Positions 11,471 to 25,200 of a stretch of 64,000 nt of DNA are shown one piece after another (the stretch's first letter is position 1; each line of letters opens with the position of its first letter). The position numbers and the translations under genes were made by a program. The notes under the pieces are model-generated. The model saw only the letters and a list, made by a program, of their open reading frames with translations, did no database searches and was not told where the DNA came from. Source of the stretch: Scenedesmus sp. ARA3 (lineage: Eukaryota; Chlorophyta; Chlorophyceae; Sphaeropleales; Scenedesmaceae); the NCBI GenBank assembly GCA_004335835.1, contig RWJK01000914.1:6508-70507 (forward strand), in the 5' to 3' direction.

Positions 11471-14400
11471 ATGAATGCAATAGAAATTGACGATGAGTCG
11501 TCTTGTGGTGAGGAGCAGGAGGATATGGAAGAGAGGAAGCGACGTCCCTGGACCAGAGAGGTGCGCCTCGGTTCGCTTGTGCTGGCTGTTCCTAGAGGGC
11601 CCGCTCGATCGAGGCGCCTCGAATTGCACAATCAGCTGGTAAAGCGGTGGTCTTCGCAGCATCCGAGCAGCGCAATGCACTGTGCCTGCGTCAGCAGGCT
11701 CGCGAGTTTGTGGGGGGCGAACAACACTCAGCGTCAGCAGCAGAGGCAGCTACCCTGCGAGTTGGTTCGGCTAGAGCTTTTGAAAGTATTGGATACAGTC
11801 ACGCGGACCGCTGCTGCGGCCACAGGGCGCTTGCAGTGGAGCAGTGAAGCAGCGCTACTGCTCTGGAGCTTGCTGCTCACAGGCAGACATGTTGCTGCTC
11901 CTGCAGGAGGACGAAGTTCTGCGCAAGCGCATCAAGACGTATGGCTTGAACAACTGGAGTGTTGTGGCTGATGGCTTGCCAGGCAGGAGCGGCAAGAGCT
12001 GCAGTGAAAGGTGAGCCTGATCCACAGCAGCAGCACAAGCTGGCAATGCGCCAAGCCCTGCAGCAGTGTGCAGCGCATAAGCGCATTCACCTTCAGGAGC
12101 GCCTTGTCTGCTTCAAAGGGCTGTTTGAGGTCTAGCACTGGGGCAATCAGCGTCATCGTGCCTCCAAACACTGCTGCTGCTGCTGCTGCTGCTGCAGGTG
12201 GCGCATCTACCTCACCCCTGGCGTGAAGCGGCCCACGCTGGAGCCGTTCAACGAGTGGGAGACAGCAGTCATCTACCTGGGCCAGCAGGTGCGCTGCAGC
12301 AAGCAGACAGCAGCGCATGCAGCGCATTATAAAGAAGTGTGGGCACCCCTGCAGGATGCAGGGCCTGCTGCCAACAAAACGCGGTTGGGGCCAACAGAAC
12401 AGGGCCAGGATTGGTAATGCACTCACATAAAAGATTCGGCTGCATTAACTTTCATTAGCAATGCATCTAGTGTGCTGCAGGCGTTTGAAGTATAAGGCCT
12501 GTGCTGGCTGTGGTTGTGCCTTGTTGCAGGTGCACGGCAACCAGTGGTGCTCCATCGCCAAGCTGCTGCCTGGCCGCACCAACACCGCCATCAAGAACTA
12601 CTGGAAGACGGCGCTGATCTCAACAGAGCACAAGCGCGTGGCCAACAACAGGTGTGGAGCGGCAGCAGCAGCAGCAGCAGCCAGCAGCAGCTAGGTGCAG
12701 TCTTTATGATGCCTACCCAGCACACCATTAGGGCACACATGCTGTCTCACATAGAACATCATCTGAATCGCTACAGGCTGCCTGCTCACACGCATGCATG
12801 CTGTCTGTTTGGCCACAAATCCGGATCCGCAGATACATCCAGCAAGGCCTGTCACTGGACGGCGTGCTGGCCAGCCCACCATCCGCGCAGGAGCTCGCAG
12901 CCAGCGCAGCACGCCGCCGCAAAGCCGCCGCAGCAGCAGCCGCACGGGCCAAGGCTGCCGCCGCAGCAGCAGCAGAAGAGGCCACTACAGCAGCAGCTGA
13001 GCTCCAGCAGCTGGCAGCGTCGCCGGCGGCGTCTGGCGAGCAGCGCGTGACGTCGTCCTCGTCTGCTGCTGCTGCTGCCACCAGCAGCGGCTGCAGCGAT
13101 GATGCCAGTGGTGAGGGCGATGTGCCGATGATGGAGGCTGCCTGGTGCAGCGGGGACTATGGCCATGTGCACAGCCCCGAGCATGCACATGACCTGTGTG
13201 CTGAGCTTGCAGGAGACTGGGACTTCACCTCAGATGCCACAGACATCATGGGCTCAGACAGCCAGCAGCAGCAGCAGCAGGCCGAGGGAGAGCAGCAGCT
13301 GCTGCTGCAAGAGATGGCAGCAGGAGATGCGCACGGCGCTGCTGGCGCAGCAGCAACAGAGGGCGCCAGCAGCGGCGGCAGCAATGCAGCGTCGCCGCCT
13401 GAGCAGCACATGCAGCAGGGCTATGGCGCTGCTGTCAGCTCCGCAGAGCCTGCTGCTGCTGCAGCAGCAGCAGCAGCAGCAGTGAGCCAGCAGGCAGCTG
13501 CTGCTGCAGCACAGCCCAGTGTGTCTGGCAGCACCGCTGGTGTGGTGATGAGCAGTAGCGGCATGATGCTGCTGCAGGTGCAGCCTCAGCAGCAGCATGC
13601 TGCCATGGCACCTGTGTCATCGCCTATGGCGGGTTACTACCCCACCAACGGCTACATGTGGCAGCCGCAGCAGCAACAGCAGATGGTGCCTGTGGCGACG
13701 TCAGGCATTGCAGCGCAGGAGATGCTCATGCACCAGCAGGCCGCCTGGCAGCAGCAGCAGCAGCAGCTGGCGTGGCAGCAGCAGCTGGGCTGGCAGAACG
13801 CCCAGCAGCAGCAGCAGCAGATGTACGGCTGGGCACAGATGGGTGCCGGCAATGCAGCAATGTCTGCTGGCGGTGGCAATGCTGGCACAGGCAAAGGCAG
13901 CAGGCCTCAGAGCAGGAACGGCAAGCGTGCTGCTGCCAGGCATGCCCGCATGTCTGACAGTGAGTCAGAAGATGATGAGGAGGCCCGTGCAGCGGCAGCA
14001 GCAGCAGCAGTCGCCATTGCCAGCGGCGCGATCCAGCTCAACCCCAACGTGCACCCTGCAGCGGCGGCAGCAGCTGCTGCAGATGCTGCGCGCGCGGCAG
14101 CGAAGGCTGCCGCTCGCAAGGCTGCCTCGGCAGCGGCCAGTAGCCGCAAGAAAAGCAAGCAGCAGCAGCAGCAGCAGGCTGCTGCCATGGCAGCAGCGCC
14201 GAGCAACCCTGCCGTCAGCAGCAGCGGTGCGGCGGTGATGGCGCTGGATGGCGCGGCAGCAGCAGCAGCAGCTGCAGCAGGGCCTGGCAGCGGCAACGGT
14301 AGCGAGTGTGACGAGTGCCATCCAGGTGTGCAGCAGCAGGGCGGCAGGCAGCGGCGCAAGGCTGCCACTCTGGGCCTGGCAAAGGTGATGGCAGCAGTGA

Positions 14401-15721
14401 ATGGCTATGGCGAGATGCAGCAGCAGTCACCAATGGAGGAGGATGATCCAGCAGGAGCAGCCGCGGATGAGGCTGCCCACTACATGCCTACTCAGCAGCA
14501 GCAGCAGCAGCCGCTGAGTCCAATGGCTGCCGGCGGTGATGCCGTGTATGGCAACAGCAGCATGGCAGCAGCAGCAGCGCCAGACGCAGCAGCAGCAGCA
14601 GCAGCGCCCCTGAGCATCGATGATCACCTGGATGACCCAATCATGATGGAGCTGTACAAGCATGAGCTGTCCATTGCACAGGCCCTGGGCTCAGGAAGCA
14701 CACCCACTGCAGCAGCTGCCTCAGCACCAATGTCACCCACCATGCTTCAGCAACAGCAGCAGCAGATGCAGATGCCGACGCTGACGGTGCAGGTTGGGGA
14801 GGTGGCAGCAGCAGCTGCTGGCGGCAGCAGCACTCCTGTCGGGGTGCCAGCTGCACACACGCCTTCAGCAGCAGCAGCAGCAGCAGCAGCTCCAGCCGGC
14901 AATGCACGCCCCAGCAGCAGCAGCACAAGCGGCAGCGGGGCGCATCAGCCAGCTCAGCAGCAGCAGCAGCACGCTGCGCCTGCGCTTGCAGGCTGCACAG
15001 CCACTAGCAACCCCAACGGGCCGTTCGCTGCTGCAGCAACCGCAGCTCCTACTACTTCTGCTGGCACCTCAGTGGTCCCCGCAGCCACCACAGCTGCCAC
15101 AGCCACTGCCACAGTGCTCAGCGCCTTTGCCGCCGCCGCAGCAGCGCACGCCGCCGCGCACAGCAACGCGGAGGCCGCCGCCGCCTCCGCAGCAGCAGCA
15201 GCAGCAGCGCCGATCGCCACTCAGAGCTCAGCCCCCGGTGCCAGCAGCACCTCTGCTGCTGCTGCCACGCCCTCTACAGCGCCGGCCCTGAAGCGCCAGA
15301 CCTCCGGCCAGCTGGCTGGCCCTGCCAACAGCGCCTGCGACAGTGAGGGCTCTGTGTTCACTGCCAGCAGCCGCACCAGCATTACCATCACCAGCAGTGC
15401 GAGTGCAGCTCCATCTGCGTCAGGAGTGCTGGCCAGTGCTGGCTCAGGCCTCTCCAGCCTGTCAGGGCCGCTGCCAGGTCATCAGCAGCATCAGGCTGCC
15501 AGGTCCCTGCCAGCAGCAGCAGCAGCAGGGCCCACCAGCCTGAGGGGCACAGGCCTGCCTGGTACGGCCTTTGAGAAGGGCTACTACGTGACGTTCACCT
15601 CGCCTGCAGGGCAGCGGCAGCAGCTGCTGGTGCAGCCGGCGGCTGGCAGCAGCGAGGGCGGCAGCAGCAGCGACGGTGAGATGCTGCGCACGATGATGGG
15701 CACGCCAGGTCACTGCTACCC

Positions 15722-15753
<32 letters not shown>

Positions 15754-16391
15754 TGTCGGTGCAGCACCACAACCCGGTGATTGCGGCCATGCTGGCGCAG
15801 AGCAACCTGCTGCAGACCTCCAGCCACTGCCCGGTGCTGCACGCAACCATGGCGGCACTGTCCAACCAGGGTGCGTGCACGTGTGTGTACTGCGTGACCA
15901 GCAGCAGCCGCAAGCATGCCATGGCGGGGCTGGGTGGGGCAGCACACAGCGGCCCGATCACACATGCGCAGCTGGCGTCACTAGCGATGCCTCCTCCGAG
16001 GCCAGTCACCATGCCTGGCAAGCCTGCAGCAGCAGCAGCAGCAGCGGCAGCAGCAGCGCCTGGCAGCAGCAGCGCCATGCAGCAGAGCTGCGGCCCTGCC
16101 AGCGGTACCTCGCTTAGCAACGGCACCAGCACCAGCAGCCTGGCAACGTACGGCGCATTCGACACAGCTGCACTGAAGAGCAGCAGCACTAGCCAGTACA
16201 CTGTGTCTGGCGGCCCGGGCATGTACTCTGCTGCTGCTGCTGCTGCCGGAGCAGCAGCAGCAGCTCCTGCTGCCGAGTGGGGCTCTGCTTACGGCTTGAG
16301 CCTCGGAGATATGTCCGCGGCTGGGCTGGACGCCATGCATGCAGGGCAGCAGCAGCAGCAGTTGATGCACGGGGCGGCGCTGGCAAACTGA
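11471..16391 (+). CDS. R2R3-MYB transcription factor with giant low-complexity tail
   Basis: Five exons, join(11471..11560, 11907..12010, 12198..12288, 12530..12651, 12833..16391), 1321 residues, intron phases 0,2,0,2. The spliced exons rebuild a two-repeat MYB domain at about residues 23-125. R2 begins RRPWTREEDEVLRKR, with Trp at NNWSVVADGLPGRSGKSC and ERWRIYLTPG. R3 runs from VKRPTLEPFNEWE, with GNQWCSIAKLLPGRTNTAI then KNYWKTAL. R3 lacks the first Trp (Phe instead), as is usual in plant R2R3 proteins. Each MYB repeat binds DNA through its third helix, so this is a sequence-specific nuclear regulator. Beyond residue 135 almost 1190 residues are Ala/Gln/Ser tracts, with one ordered island near residues 1130-1160 that contains CPVLHATMAALSNQ and CTCVYC. 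Intron 2 ends in a CTG run that forms the acceptor. Confidence 0.9.
12173..12197 (+). repeat. CTG run forming 3' end of MYB intron 2
   Basis: About eight CTG units run straight into the acceptor CTGCAG before exon 3 (GTGGCGC..., the WRIYLTPG exon). There is no ordinary pyrimidine tract, so the triplet run seems to serve in its place. Confidence 0.7.
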
Positions 16392-19300
16392 CACGCACCT
16401 GTCGGCAGCTGCCGAGCCCGTGCTCTGCGATTTTGACTGCCTGTTGCTGTGTTACTGTGCGTGTGTGGAGGCGCATTGCGGGCCACTCATTCAATGCCAG
16501 CCCGCTGAGCGTACAGCACTGTTGTTTTGGGAGGAGCGAGGTGTGAGGATCCGGTACATGAGAGTTGCGAGAGGTATGTGGTTTTGGCGTGTCAGGAGCA
16601 CAGTGGCCTTGGCGACAGGAAATTGGCGAAAAGAGATTGTCAAGGCGTGCATGGTTCGTGGCTGGCTGCAGCCTGCACAGAGGGCGTGCTGCTGCGTACA
16701 CGTGTACACTCGGCTTGCATACAGTTTTGAAGCCGCTGCACAGCTCTGGGCGCGGACCACCGGCCGTGCGGGTGTGTTATAGTTGTGTTATAGCACTGTT
16801 ATTAAATTGGCTGTAGAATGGTCTGCATGCGTGACGGTGCGCCTGGGTTGGCTGATGCCTGCGCTTGCCGGCCTGCTGTGCGCGTGATGCGCTGCCTGCT
16901 ATGTGCTGTATGAAAGGGCTGTGTCGGCGCATGTGTTGTGGTGTGCAGGTGTTGTGTGTGCAGCTGTGATGAGTGCACCCGGTGCCTCAGCAGCAGCAGC
17001 ATGGCAACCGTACCAGCTTCCGCATGAGGGTTAGTTTGTATATAAACCAATGCAAGGGTTCCGCCTGGGGTTTGGGTGGGTGGGTGGCTGGTCAATGCTT
17101 GGGGGCATACGTGACTCGGGGGAGAGCCTGTTGCAGTTTGACAACACATGTGCAGTTGCAAAGCACACACGGCAGGTTGACCCACCACGAGTGTGAGTGG
17201 GACTGCCTGTCTGCGCCGACACTTGGCGGTGCATGCATGTGCGGTTGGTGTGTTATCGGGTGCTTGCGAGTACGCCTGTCCTCTGGAAGTCTCCGCTGCA
17301 TGTTTTTTGGTGCGAACCATGCTGCAGGCCAGCTGTCTGCTGCGCAGGCGCTGGCTGCATGCCGGGTGTTTGATCCTTTTTGCTGACGCTGCTGCGTGGT
17401 GCATGCCTGGCTGTGCGGTGTTGTATTCACTGCAGCAGGAATGCATCAGCACAGGCAGCGCCCAGCACAACTCCACTTTCCCACATGCACCATGCAAAAA
17501 CCCAAACTGTGCTGGAAGTTGCGAGAGAGGTTCTGGTCTGCGTGTTTCTGTGCAGGCTGTTCTGGGCTGTTTTCGGGCTAGTAGGTGGCGTGCAACAGCA
17601 TGCCAGTGCCGGGCTGTGGAGTGTGCGCAGTGTGCTGTGTGAAATCTGAAGGGCAAGTGCTGCCGCATCAAAGTGCTGTCACGGGTGCTTGGTTGCTTCG
17701 GTCAGGGTTGAGCTGGTTCAGTGCGTTCTGTCACACTTTGCAGCTCGGCTCGAGAGACACACATAACAGTGCTAGCAGTGTTCTTGTGAGCTGCGTTGAT
17801 TTGCGCTCTAGTAGTGTGTTCTTACAGCAGCGGAGTGGCCACGACATCAGCGTGCAAGCTACCGCAGCTTGCGCACATGCGGCAGTTGCTGCGGCAGCCT
17901 GACTTGCTGGTCATCTATGCAACTCCCGGGCAGTGCAGGCTGGGCTGCAGCTGCTATTGCTGCCTGCAGCCGCACCTGCTGCTGTCGGTTTTTTTTGCGA
18001 GGCAGCGTCTTACCAGAGGAATAGGGCTGACAGCTGCTAGCAGAGGGTCCAGGGTTGTGGCTTTGGCTCCAGGCATCCCCATATGCAAGCGGCTGGCGTC
18101 AGCTGCTTTGGTTGGGAATTTTCCACCTGCGGTGGGTCTAGCGCTTGGGTGCCAAACCACCTGACTTGCCTGCTATGTCTCGGCAGGGCCTGCATATTGT
18201 GTGCCCTTGCTGCGGCAGGCAGGCTTGAGCGATGCACTGCTGTTTCTTAGTTCGTGCTAGCAACACTGTTGACTCTGCGTGGTTGGTTCGCGTGCCGGCG
18301 CCGCCGAGTGAGTATGTATGTATCAGGGCGCAAGGCGGTCCTGTTGCGTGCACGTCGTCACTGTGTTCACACGGCGCTTGGATCAGCATGCAGCGAGCTA
18401 AGAAGAGCTCTGCTTGGGTACTGAGCACTGTTACTACTGTTGGTGCTTGCGTGGCGACTTTTTTTGTGGGCTGTGCTCCCATCATACTTCCAAGCAGCCG
18501 GCATGCGCGGCCGCTGCTTGCGATGTATGTGTGTGTGCATTGGCTGAATGGCAACCTCACCGCTGCTCTGCCCCTTCACTCCCAACACTCGCCAAACCTG
18601 GTCAAGTTGGAGGTTGGGGCAGCTGCAGCATGCCAGCCGTTACTACACCTCTTCTGTCCTGCTGCTGTGATGTTCTCTGCGCTGGTGACAGATAAGTTGC
18701 ACCAAAGCGTGCCGCGATTTCTGCTAGAGCGTTGTTTGTTCCTAGTAAAGCTGTTGCCTGCATGTGCACGCGCGAGTGGTGTTGAAAGGCTGCTGCTGTT
18801 GTCGTTGTACAGGGTTGTGTGTTTCACGTGCGAGCGAGCCACATCCGCCCATGGCGTCGCCATGCGCGCAGCAAGATGCCAGCCGTACTACACCCTTTGG
18901 CTCATCTTGCTGCCCATCCCCATCCTATCTGCAGCTCACACAGAGAGCGGTCAGAGCCACTGGCGAGTCGTGTTGTAGTAGAGAGCGAGTGCTGCGCACG
19001 GCTGTGCGCGTGTGGTGTGAGGCTGTGAGGCTCCTTGCGGTGGCAGCCAGATGTGTGTCACTGGCGGGGCCGGGTTTTGGTTTGAATAGGTTTGGCTGGG
19101 ATCAAACTCTCAGGAGTGCGTGCCTCTGACAGGACCTGATGGCAACTTGGCAGAACAGACATACGTGCAGCTTGCCGTATGTGTTGAGGCTGTTCCAGTA
19201 TGCTTGCAAGGTCCTGAGTGTGGCGCGCCAGTGTGTGGGCGGCGGTGATCGGTCATTGGCGGCGCGTTGATTTGTTGCAATCCATCACTGTTACTATAGT

Positions 19301-22236
19301 ACCGGGATTGCAAATAATCAAAGTCGGGTGCCATGCACGGCTTGCAGCGCTGTGCCCTGTCAGTGGCCGTGTCACGCCACTAGCAGCACAGCCTGCAACG
19401 GTCCTGCTTCATTGCATTGCCGCAACGCGGTGTGTGGTCCACGCGAGTATCGCTTGCAGTACAGTGCATTGTCGAGGCGGCGCCAATGCGTGCGCCGCCG
19501 TCTGTTGTGTTGGCGTGATCTGTATAAAGCGCGCGGCGTTGTGTCTTGCAGGCGGAGATTATAGTAGGAGCAAGACGGCTGCAGGCCGCAGCAACAGCGG
19601 CTGCGCAGCAGCAACGGCGGTTGCCGCTTATGTGGGGTTGCATTGGTGGTGGGCGTGTACGCTGCAAGGTGGCCGGGCCTGGCCGTCCAGTGTTGTGTGT
19701 ATGTGGCTGCGCTCCTGTGTAGGAGTGCGAGTATTAGGGGTGGTGGCTGGTTTGCATTGCTGCCGGCGCGTGCCTGGCCAGCTGAGATCGTGCACTTGGG
19801 AGTGGCGCAAACAGTCGAAACAGGCGATGCACATCATCACCATGGACCGTGAGGGAGCACTTGTATTAGGAGCTGCGTGTGCGCTGGCATGAGCGCAGCA
19901 GCAGAGGGGGGTGGGAGTGTACCTGGATGCGTGGGCGGCACCGTATTAGGTTTTGGCGGCTTTTGGTGCGAGCACAACAATGGCGGCGATCGGAGTGTAT
20001 CAGGATGTTGTGGGATGTGCAGTGGTCTGCAAGCGCTGCCAACAGGCAGAGAGGCGGGAGGTGCTGTGCTGTGGTGTGGAATGCATCGCCAAGTAAACAT
20101 CAAATGCACTGGAGGCGGCAGCAGGTCACAAGCGCGTGCCGGCCGAATTTGTGTCTGCATATATGGCTATTGCTGTGCTGATGCCACATGCGCTGCATGC
20201 TGGCGCGTTTTTTGACAGCTGTAAAAGCAGCTGTGCAGGGCCAGGGGCTGCTGCCCCTGCCACTGTGTGTCAACCTATCAAAGGGCAGCAGCTGCGGCTG
20301 CAGGAGCTCCTGCAGCTGCAGTGCAGCCCAGCACATTTCTTTTGCGCGCGCGAGGAGTTATCAGCCGACTGCCAGGTTGTCATTGCAGCAGCGGCGGCGG
20401 CTATTCTTTGTCAGTGTGCTGGTTTGCTGCTCGCCTGCGGGGTTGCAGGCATCAGGTTTTGCATTTCAATGGCCAGGGTTCAGGGGTTGAGGGTCAGAGC
20501 AGCGAGGGTGACTGGTGATGCTGCTTAGCGCATGGCTTGTTGGTCGCAAATGGCATTTGTAGTGGACTCGTAGCCTCAGTGACGCAGACTGCGTAGTGCC
20601 CAGGTGCTGTTGCTGCAGCGCGATTGATCGCAGCTGGATTGCACAGCACCGCTATCTCATAGCGCCCCAATCAGGGGTTGGGCGCCTGACTCAACATTGA
20701 CCGTGCCACACGTCACGCCACAGTGGGTCTGGTGGTGTGGTCCTGACCTGGGATTTTCGCAAGTGGACATTGCACAGGCGCAAGCGCGCATGCAAGGGTT
20801 TTGGTCGTGCAGGGCTGTGCAGAGCTGGGTGCCCAGCCGGCTCTGTTACCTCTTTACAAGGACGGCGGGGCGTGGTGTGTTCAGATTTCACGGCACAATT
20901 TGCGCAGGGTGTGGTTTGTAGATGCTGTACTTACATGCACGTTTGGAGGATTGTGTGGGCCCGCGGCTGTGCTTGCCACAGGCTGTGTGGCGACAGCCTC
21001 CTGCAGCAGCAACAGTGGGCGCTGGCTGGCTGGCTGGCTGGCTGGCTGCCAGTGCAGTTTTTGGTGGCGTTGATGACTCGCGCACGCGTGGCTCGATGTG
21101 ATGCATCACAGTCAGCAGGGGTGCTGCGGCAGGCTTGAGGCAGTGGCTAGGGCGGGGACCGTTCCCTTGCTGCTGCTGCTGCTGCTGACAGCCTAACAGT
21201 CCATCGTCACGGCGGCCTGCTGATATGCGCAGGTACATACTTCTCCATTTCGTGCAGTTTGAGCCCCCAGCCGGCTTTGGTTCCGCAATCTTTGACAGTC
21301 TCTGGCGTTTGGCTGCTGCTTTTATCGACGGGTTGGGTGCTCATGTGTGTGTATCCGGCTTGCCTGTGCCTCTCGTGTGGTGTACATGCCTCACTGCGCA
21401 GGTGTGTTTAAGGGGGTCATGTCTATATATCTACAAGTATCAAGCTTTGGGGCTGGGGCATCTCTTGTAAGGCATGGCAGGCACGGGGCCACCTGAAGGC
21501 CTGGCAAGCTGGCAGATGTTTTTGAGGGCATTCTCATGCAGCTGGTGCGGGACGGTGCGCCAACGTGCCGGCTGTGTTATGACGGTTGTTGTTATATAAC
21601 ATCTGTGACAGCTGCCGGCTCAGGGACGTGGTCGGGCAAGGCTGTTGGTGGCGGCTGCAGCGCCCCGCGCTGTTTGTGAGGGCTACTTATGCCCTCGGCA
21701 CCGCCGGGCTTCCAGCACTTGGGTTGATGAGGTTCGCGCAAAAGCATGCATCATTGTTGTGCACCACGAGTAAGCTCCGTGGCCGGCTGCAGCGTCGCAG
21801 GCACGGGATTTTGGATTACTCGCAAAAAAAAAGAAATCACTGGCGAGGGGGGTCTGTATCTTTTGTCGGCCTCCTGTGTAGTAGATGTATGCGCGCTGCC
21901 CAGCAGCATCACACGCTGGGTGCAGCTGCCACACTGTTGTTTGCCTCACTTGCACTTTGTATGGAGCAGCTGCCAGAGCTGCAGTATTCCCAAACTGCGC
22001 TTGCTTGCTTTTGCTTGTTTGTACCTGAAAGCCTCCGTCGGCTCTGAGCAGTGCCACTATGGGCCGGTATGTCTAAAAGCCAATCATATGTATGTGTGTG
22101 TACATATGCTGTGTCCTGAGCACGGCGACGAAGGTGGCATGTCATAATCTACTACAGTAGTTTTCTTTTCTATGATGAGCATTCGCGCAATGCGCGGCGT
22201 GTAATCTAATCTCTCTTTACCTGGCTGCTGCCTTCC
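16392..22236 (+). other. 5.8 kb GT-rich tract downstream of MYB gene
   Basis: After the MYB stop the plus strand is strongly rich in G and T for almost 6 kb, then switches to AC-rich near 22.2 kb where the minus-strand gene F ends. Open frames, the longest 248 codons at 18232-18978, look random. Reading the plus strand, the first TGTAA poly(A) signal I found is at 20220-20224, with others near 21466 and at 22200-22204, just before the switch. The simplest reading is a very long 3' untranslated region or a read-through or noncoding transcript. A (GGCT)n run lies near 21020-21046. Confidence 0.45.
22200..22204 (+). terminator. Candidate poly(A) signal TGTAA, end of MYB transcript
   Basis: A TGTAA pentamer, the usual poly(A) signal of chlorophycean algae, lies at the point where plus-strand GT-richness gives way to AC-richness. 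It could mark the end of the MYB transcription unit, more than 5.8 kb after the stop codon. Earlier copies at 20220 and about 21466 are alternatives. Confidence 0.35.
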
Positions 22237-25200
22237 TTATAGGCACACGCGGAGGTGCACGTACAGCGCCGCTTCCTTGCTTTGCTGCTCAAGGTTGTGG
22301 ATGTCAATTTCTGCGTTGCTCAACTCCTGAGGCTCACGAACCATGCCACACATGTTGCATTCATTAATGCAGCTGATCAGCTGTTGCAATGTCTTTCCTG
22401 CATCTCTAGATACTATCACATATGCAGACATGCAACAGGGCATTTATCTCACACCACCATGCAGCTGCAGCCATGGCCCTGGGCCAACAGACCCTGCCAA
22501 GCACCACTGGCAGCCTATGCAGACCTTCAAGGAGCGGCGGCGGCTGCCCAGCTCTCTGCCATCGCCTCGCAAGCCATGCACAGATGCGTGAGCCGCCACA
22601 AGCAGCACGCATTTATTGCTGCAAACTGATTCATTGCTGCCCGTAAAAAAACTCTACAACAAACACTGTCTGCACATTATGCAAGGCAGCAGCAGATTGT
22701 GTTTGCCAAACGCAAAGGACACCAGACAGTCCCACAACTCAATTAAACGTGCAAGTGATGCTCCCTTCCAGTCTGCTAGTTCGCGCCATGCACCTGAGTG
22801 TCGCATGGTGCACTACTAGTCGATAGTATCAAGCAGTGCACACTGTGTATGCATGCCTGGGTCAAACACAACGTTGTCTTGTGCTGCACACTGAAGCAGC
22901 TGCTGCCGCAGCGTTGGCAGCTGCGCTCAACAATGAGCGCTGCAGGTGAGAACGCTACATGACAGCCCACAACAACTGAGGAGTAATCCCAAGCTCGAGT
23001 CGGCTATAGCTACCTCAGAAGTGCCCAGTGCACCACATTTGAGTTCATGAGGGAGCTTGTTCTGTGCATATGCCCGGCCGCATCAACAGCAGCGCCAGCC
23101 CCCACCAGCTTTTTCGCCAACAGCAGGTTGCCCAGGGGGCCCTGCTTTAACAGCACCACACAACATCCGATGGTCCTGCACATTGTACACGCATCTGAAG
23201 GTAGTGCTCTTACAACCCATGCTGTGAACGTCGCCTACATCGCAGCCTCCTGGCCGCTGCAGGGTACGTCATCATCAGCAGCAGCTCGTGGCACGTGCAG
23301 AACCTCACCCCCAGGCCCTCCAGCTGCCCGGCACCATCAAAGGCAGCGCCAGCCACCCAATCGTCCAGCCATCAACAGGTTGCCCAGGGTGCCCAGCTTA
23401 AGAACACCACACTGCAACCAATGGTGCTGTGCAAGCATCTGTTGGTAGTTCCCCAAGATCAAAGTTGCTGTGATCGCCTACATTGGGGCCTCCTGGCCGC
23501 TGCAGGGCGCGCCATCATCGCCCGGCAAAACACCTAGCACCTCACCCGCAGGCCCCACCAGCTGCCCAGCAGCATCAAAAGCAGCGCCAGCAGCCACTGG
23601 CTGCCCTGCCATCAGCAGGTTGCCCAGAGGGCCCAGGGCCCAGCTGCTGCGAGGAAGCGGCTGCTTGCCCAGCGCAGTGACCAGCGCACCGTCTTGGGTG
23701 ATGAGCGTGCTGCAATCAGAAGTAGCAGGCAGAATTTGCACACTTTGTTACTGGTGGTTGCATTATAATGCCGCGCCCAGTGACCAGACTGCCGCTTGCA
23801 GCGATGCGCGTACCAAATCGAGCTCAACAGGCTGCGGTTGCGTGGTTGAGCACGCTGCCATTGTTGGTGACAGTGTGCCTTGCCCAGCGCATGGCTGAAG
23901 GTATGCATGCTGGCACCACACATGCCACCGATTGCCCCCTCACCCGTTGGGCCCCATGCTGTAGCTGTCCTCCACAGGCGCGCCCTGGCTGCCTGAAAAT
24001 AGTGGGGATCACGGCATATATGCCACCACTAGCACACGCTCCAGGGCATGGGCGGCATGTGTGGTGCCAGCATGCACACCGCCAGCCAGGCGCATGGCAA
24101 GGCATGCTGTTACCAACAGTGGTAGTGGCATATACAATGTATGCCACCACTAGCACACGCTCCACCCTGCTGTTGCTCACCCGTTGGGCCCCATGCTGTA
24201 GCTGTCTTCCACAGGCGCGCCCTGTGGGTCAAGGATGCGCGTCTTGTCAGCGTTGAGGCCGAAGCCTGGCGGCGCAGGGTGGCCGTCAGCACACAGGATG
24301 GTGCCATCGACGCAGATGATGGTGCCACAGGGGCCGATCTTCACGCCTGCACAAATAACATACAGAAACAACATGCAGACCGTTGTTATAGTGATGTGGC
24401 GGGTGGTGCCGTTGACGCGTATGATGGTGCTGCAGGGGCCGATCTTCACGCCTGCAAGAGGTAACATGCAGACAACAACCTGCGTTGGGTTTCAGCAGCT
24501 CCCAGACCCCGGCCCCACATGCACCCCATGCCGTTAAGGCGCAGCAGTCAGCCCAAAGGGTTGCACCACACTCCCAACAAAGCACATCACTCCTTCGCAA
24601 GCCCTCAATGCACGTCAAGAATAGTACTGAAACAAACATCCAACGAAGAACTGTCAGCCAGCAAGACATCCCAGAATCTCACCATCTGGCAGGTGCTCCC
24701 CGTTAGGTTTCAGCAGCCTGAAGCCCGGCCCCACATGCACCCCACGCGGCACAGGCTTGCCGTTGGGCCGCAGCAGGAAGGCGCTGCAGGGGGACAGGCT
24801 GAAGCCAGCCGGCACCGGCTGCAGGTCAGGGCTCAGCAGCGTGCCATCAGCCGCCAGCAGGGTACTGCGGCAAAGGGAAGGTGAGGGGCGAGGGGTGAGC
24901 AGCGGGTGCAGAACAGGCGTGAGTTGTTGTTCTGGCGGCGGTTTACTAGCTTGTGCACACCAATGCAGGAACTCATTTGTTGCATTCTCACACATGACAT
25001 CAACAGGCTGAAGCCAGCCGGCACCGGCTGCAGGTCGGGGCTCAGCAGCGTGCCATCTGCTGCCAGCAGGGTACTGCATACAGTGAGGGGTGTGGGAGTA
25101 CGAGGGTGTGAGGTTGGCCATGAGTCAGACGATGCCGCCATGTAGCATGCAAGCTCAGCATGACACTCTAACAGGGTTATCATGGATCACATTGCGAGTG

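Noticed and set aside
18232..18978. 248-codon plus-strand open frame in the GT-rich tract
   Set aside because: Composition follows the local skew, no domain is recognisable, and several similar frames overlap; it is probably chance.
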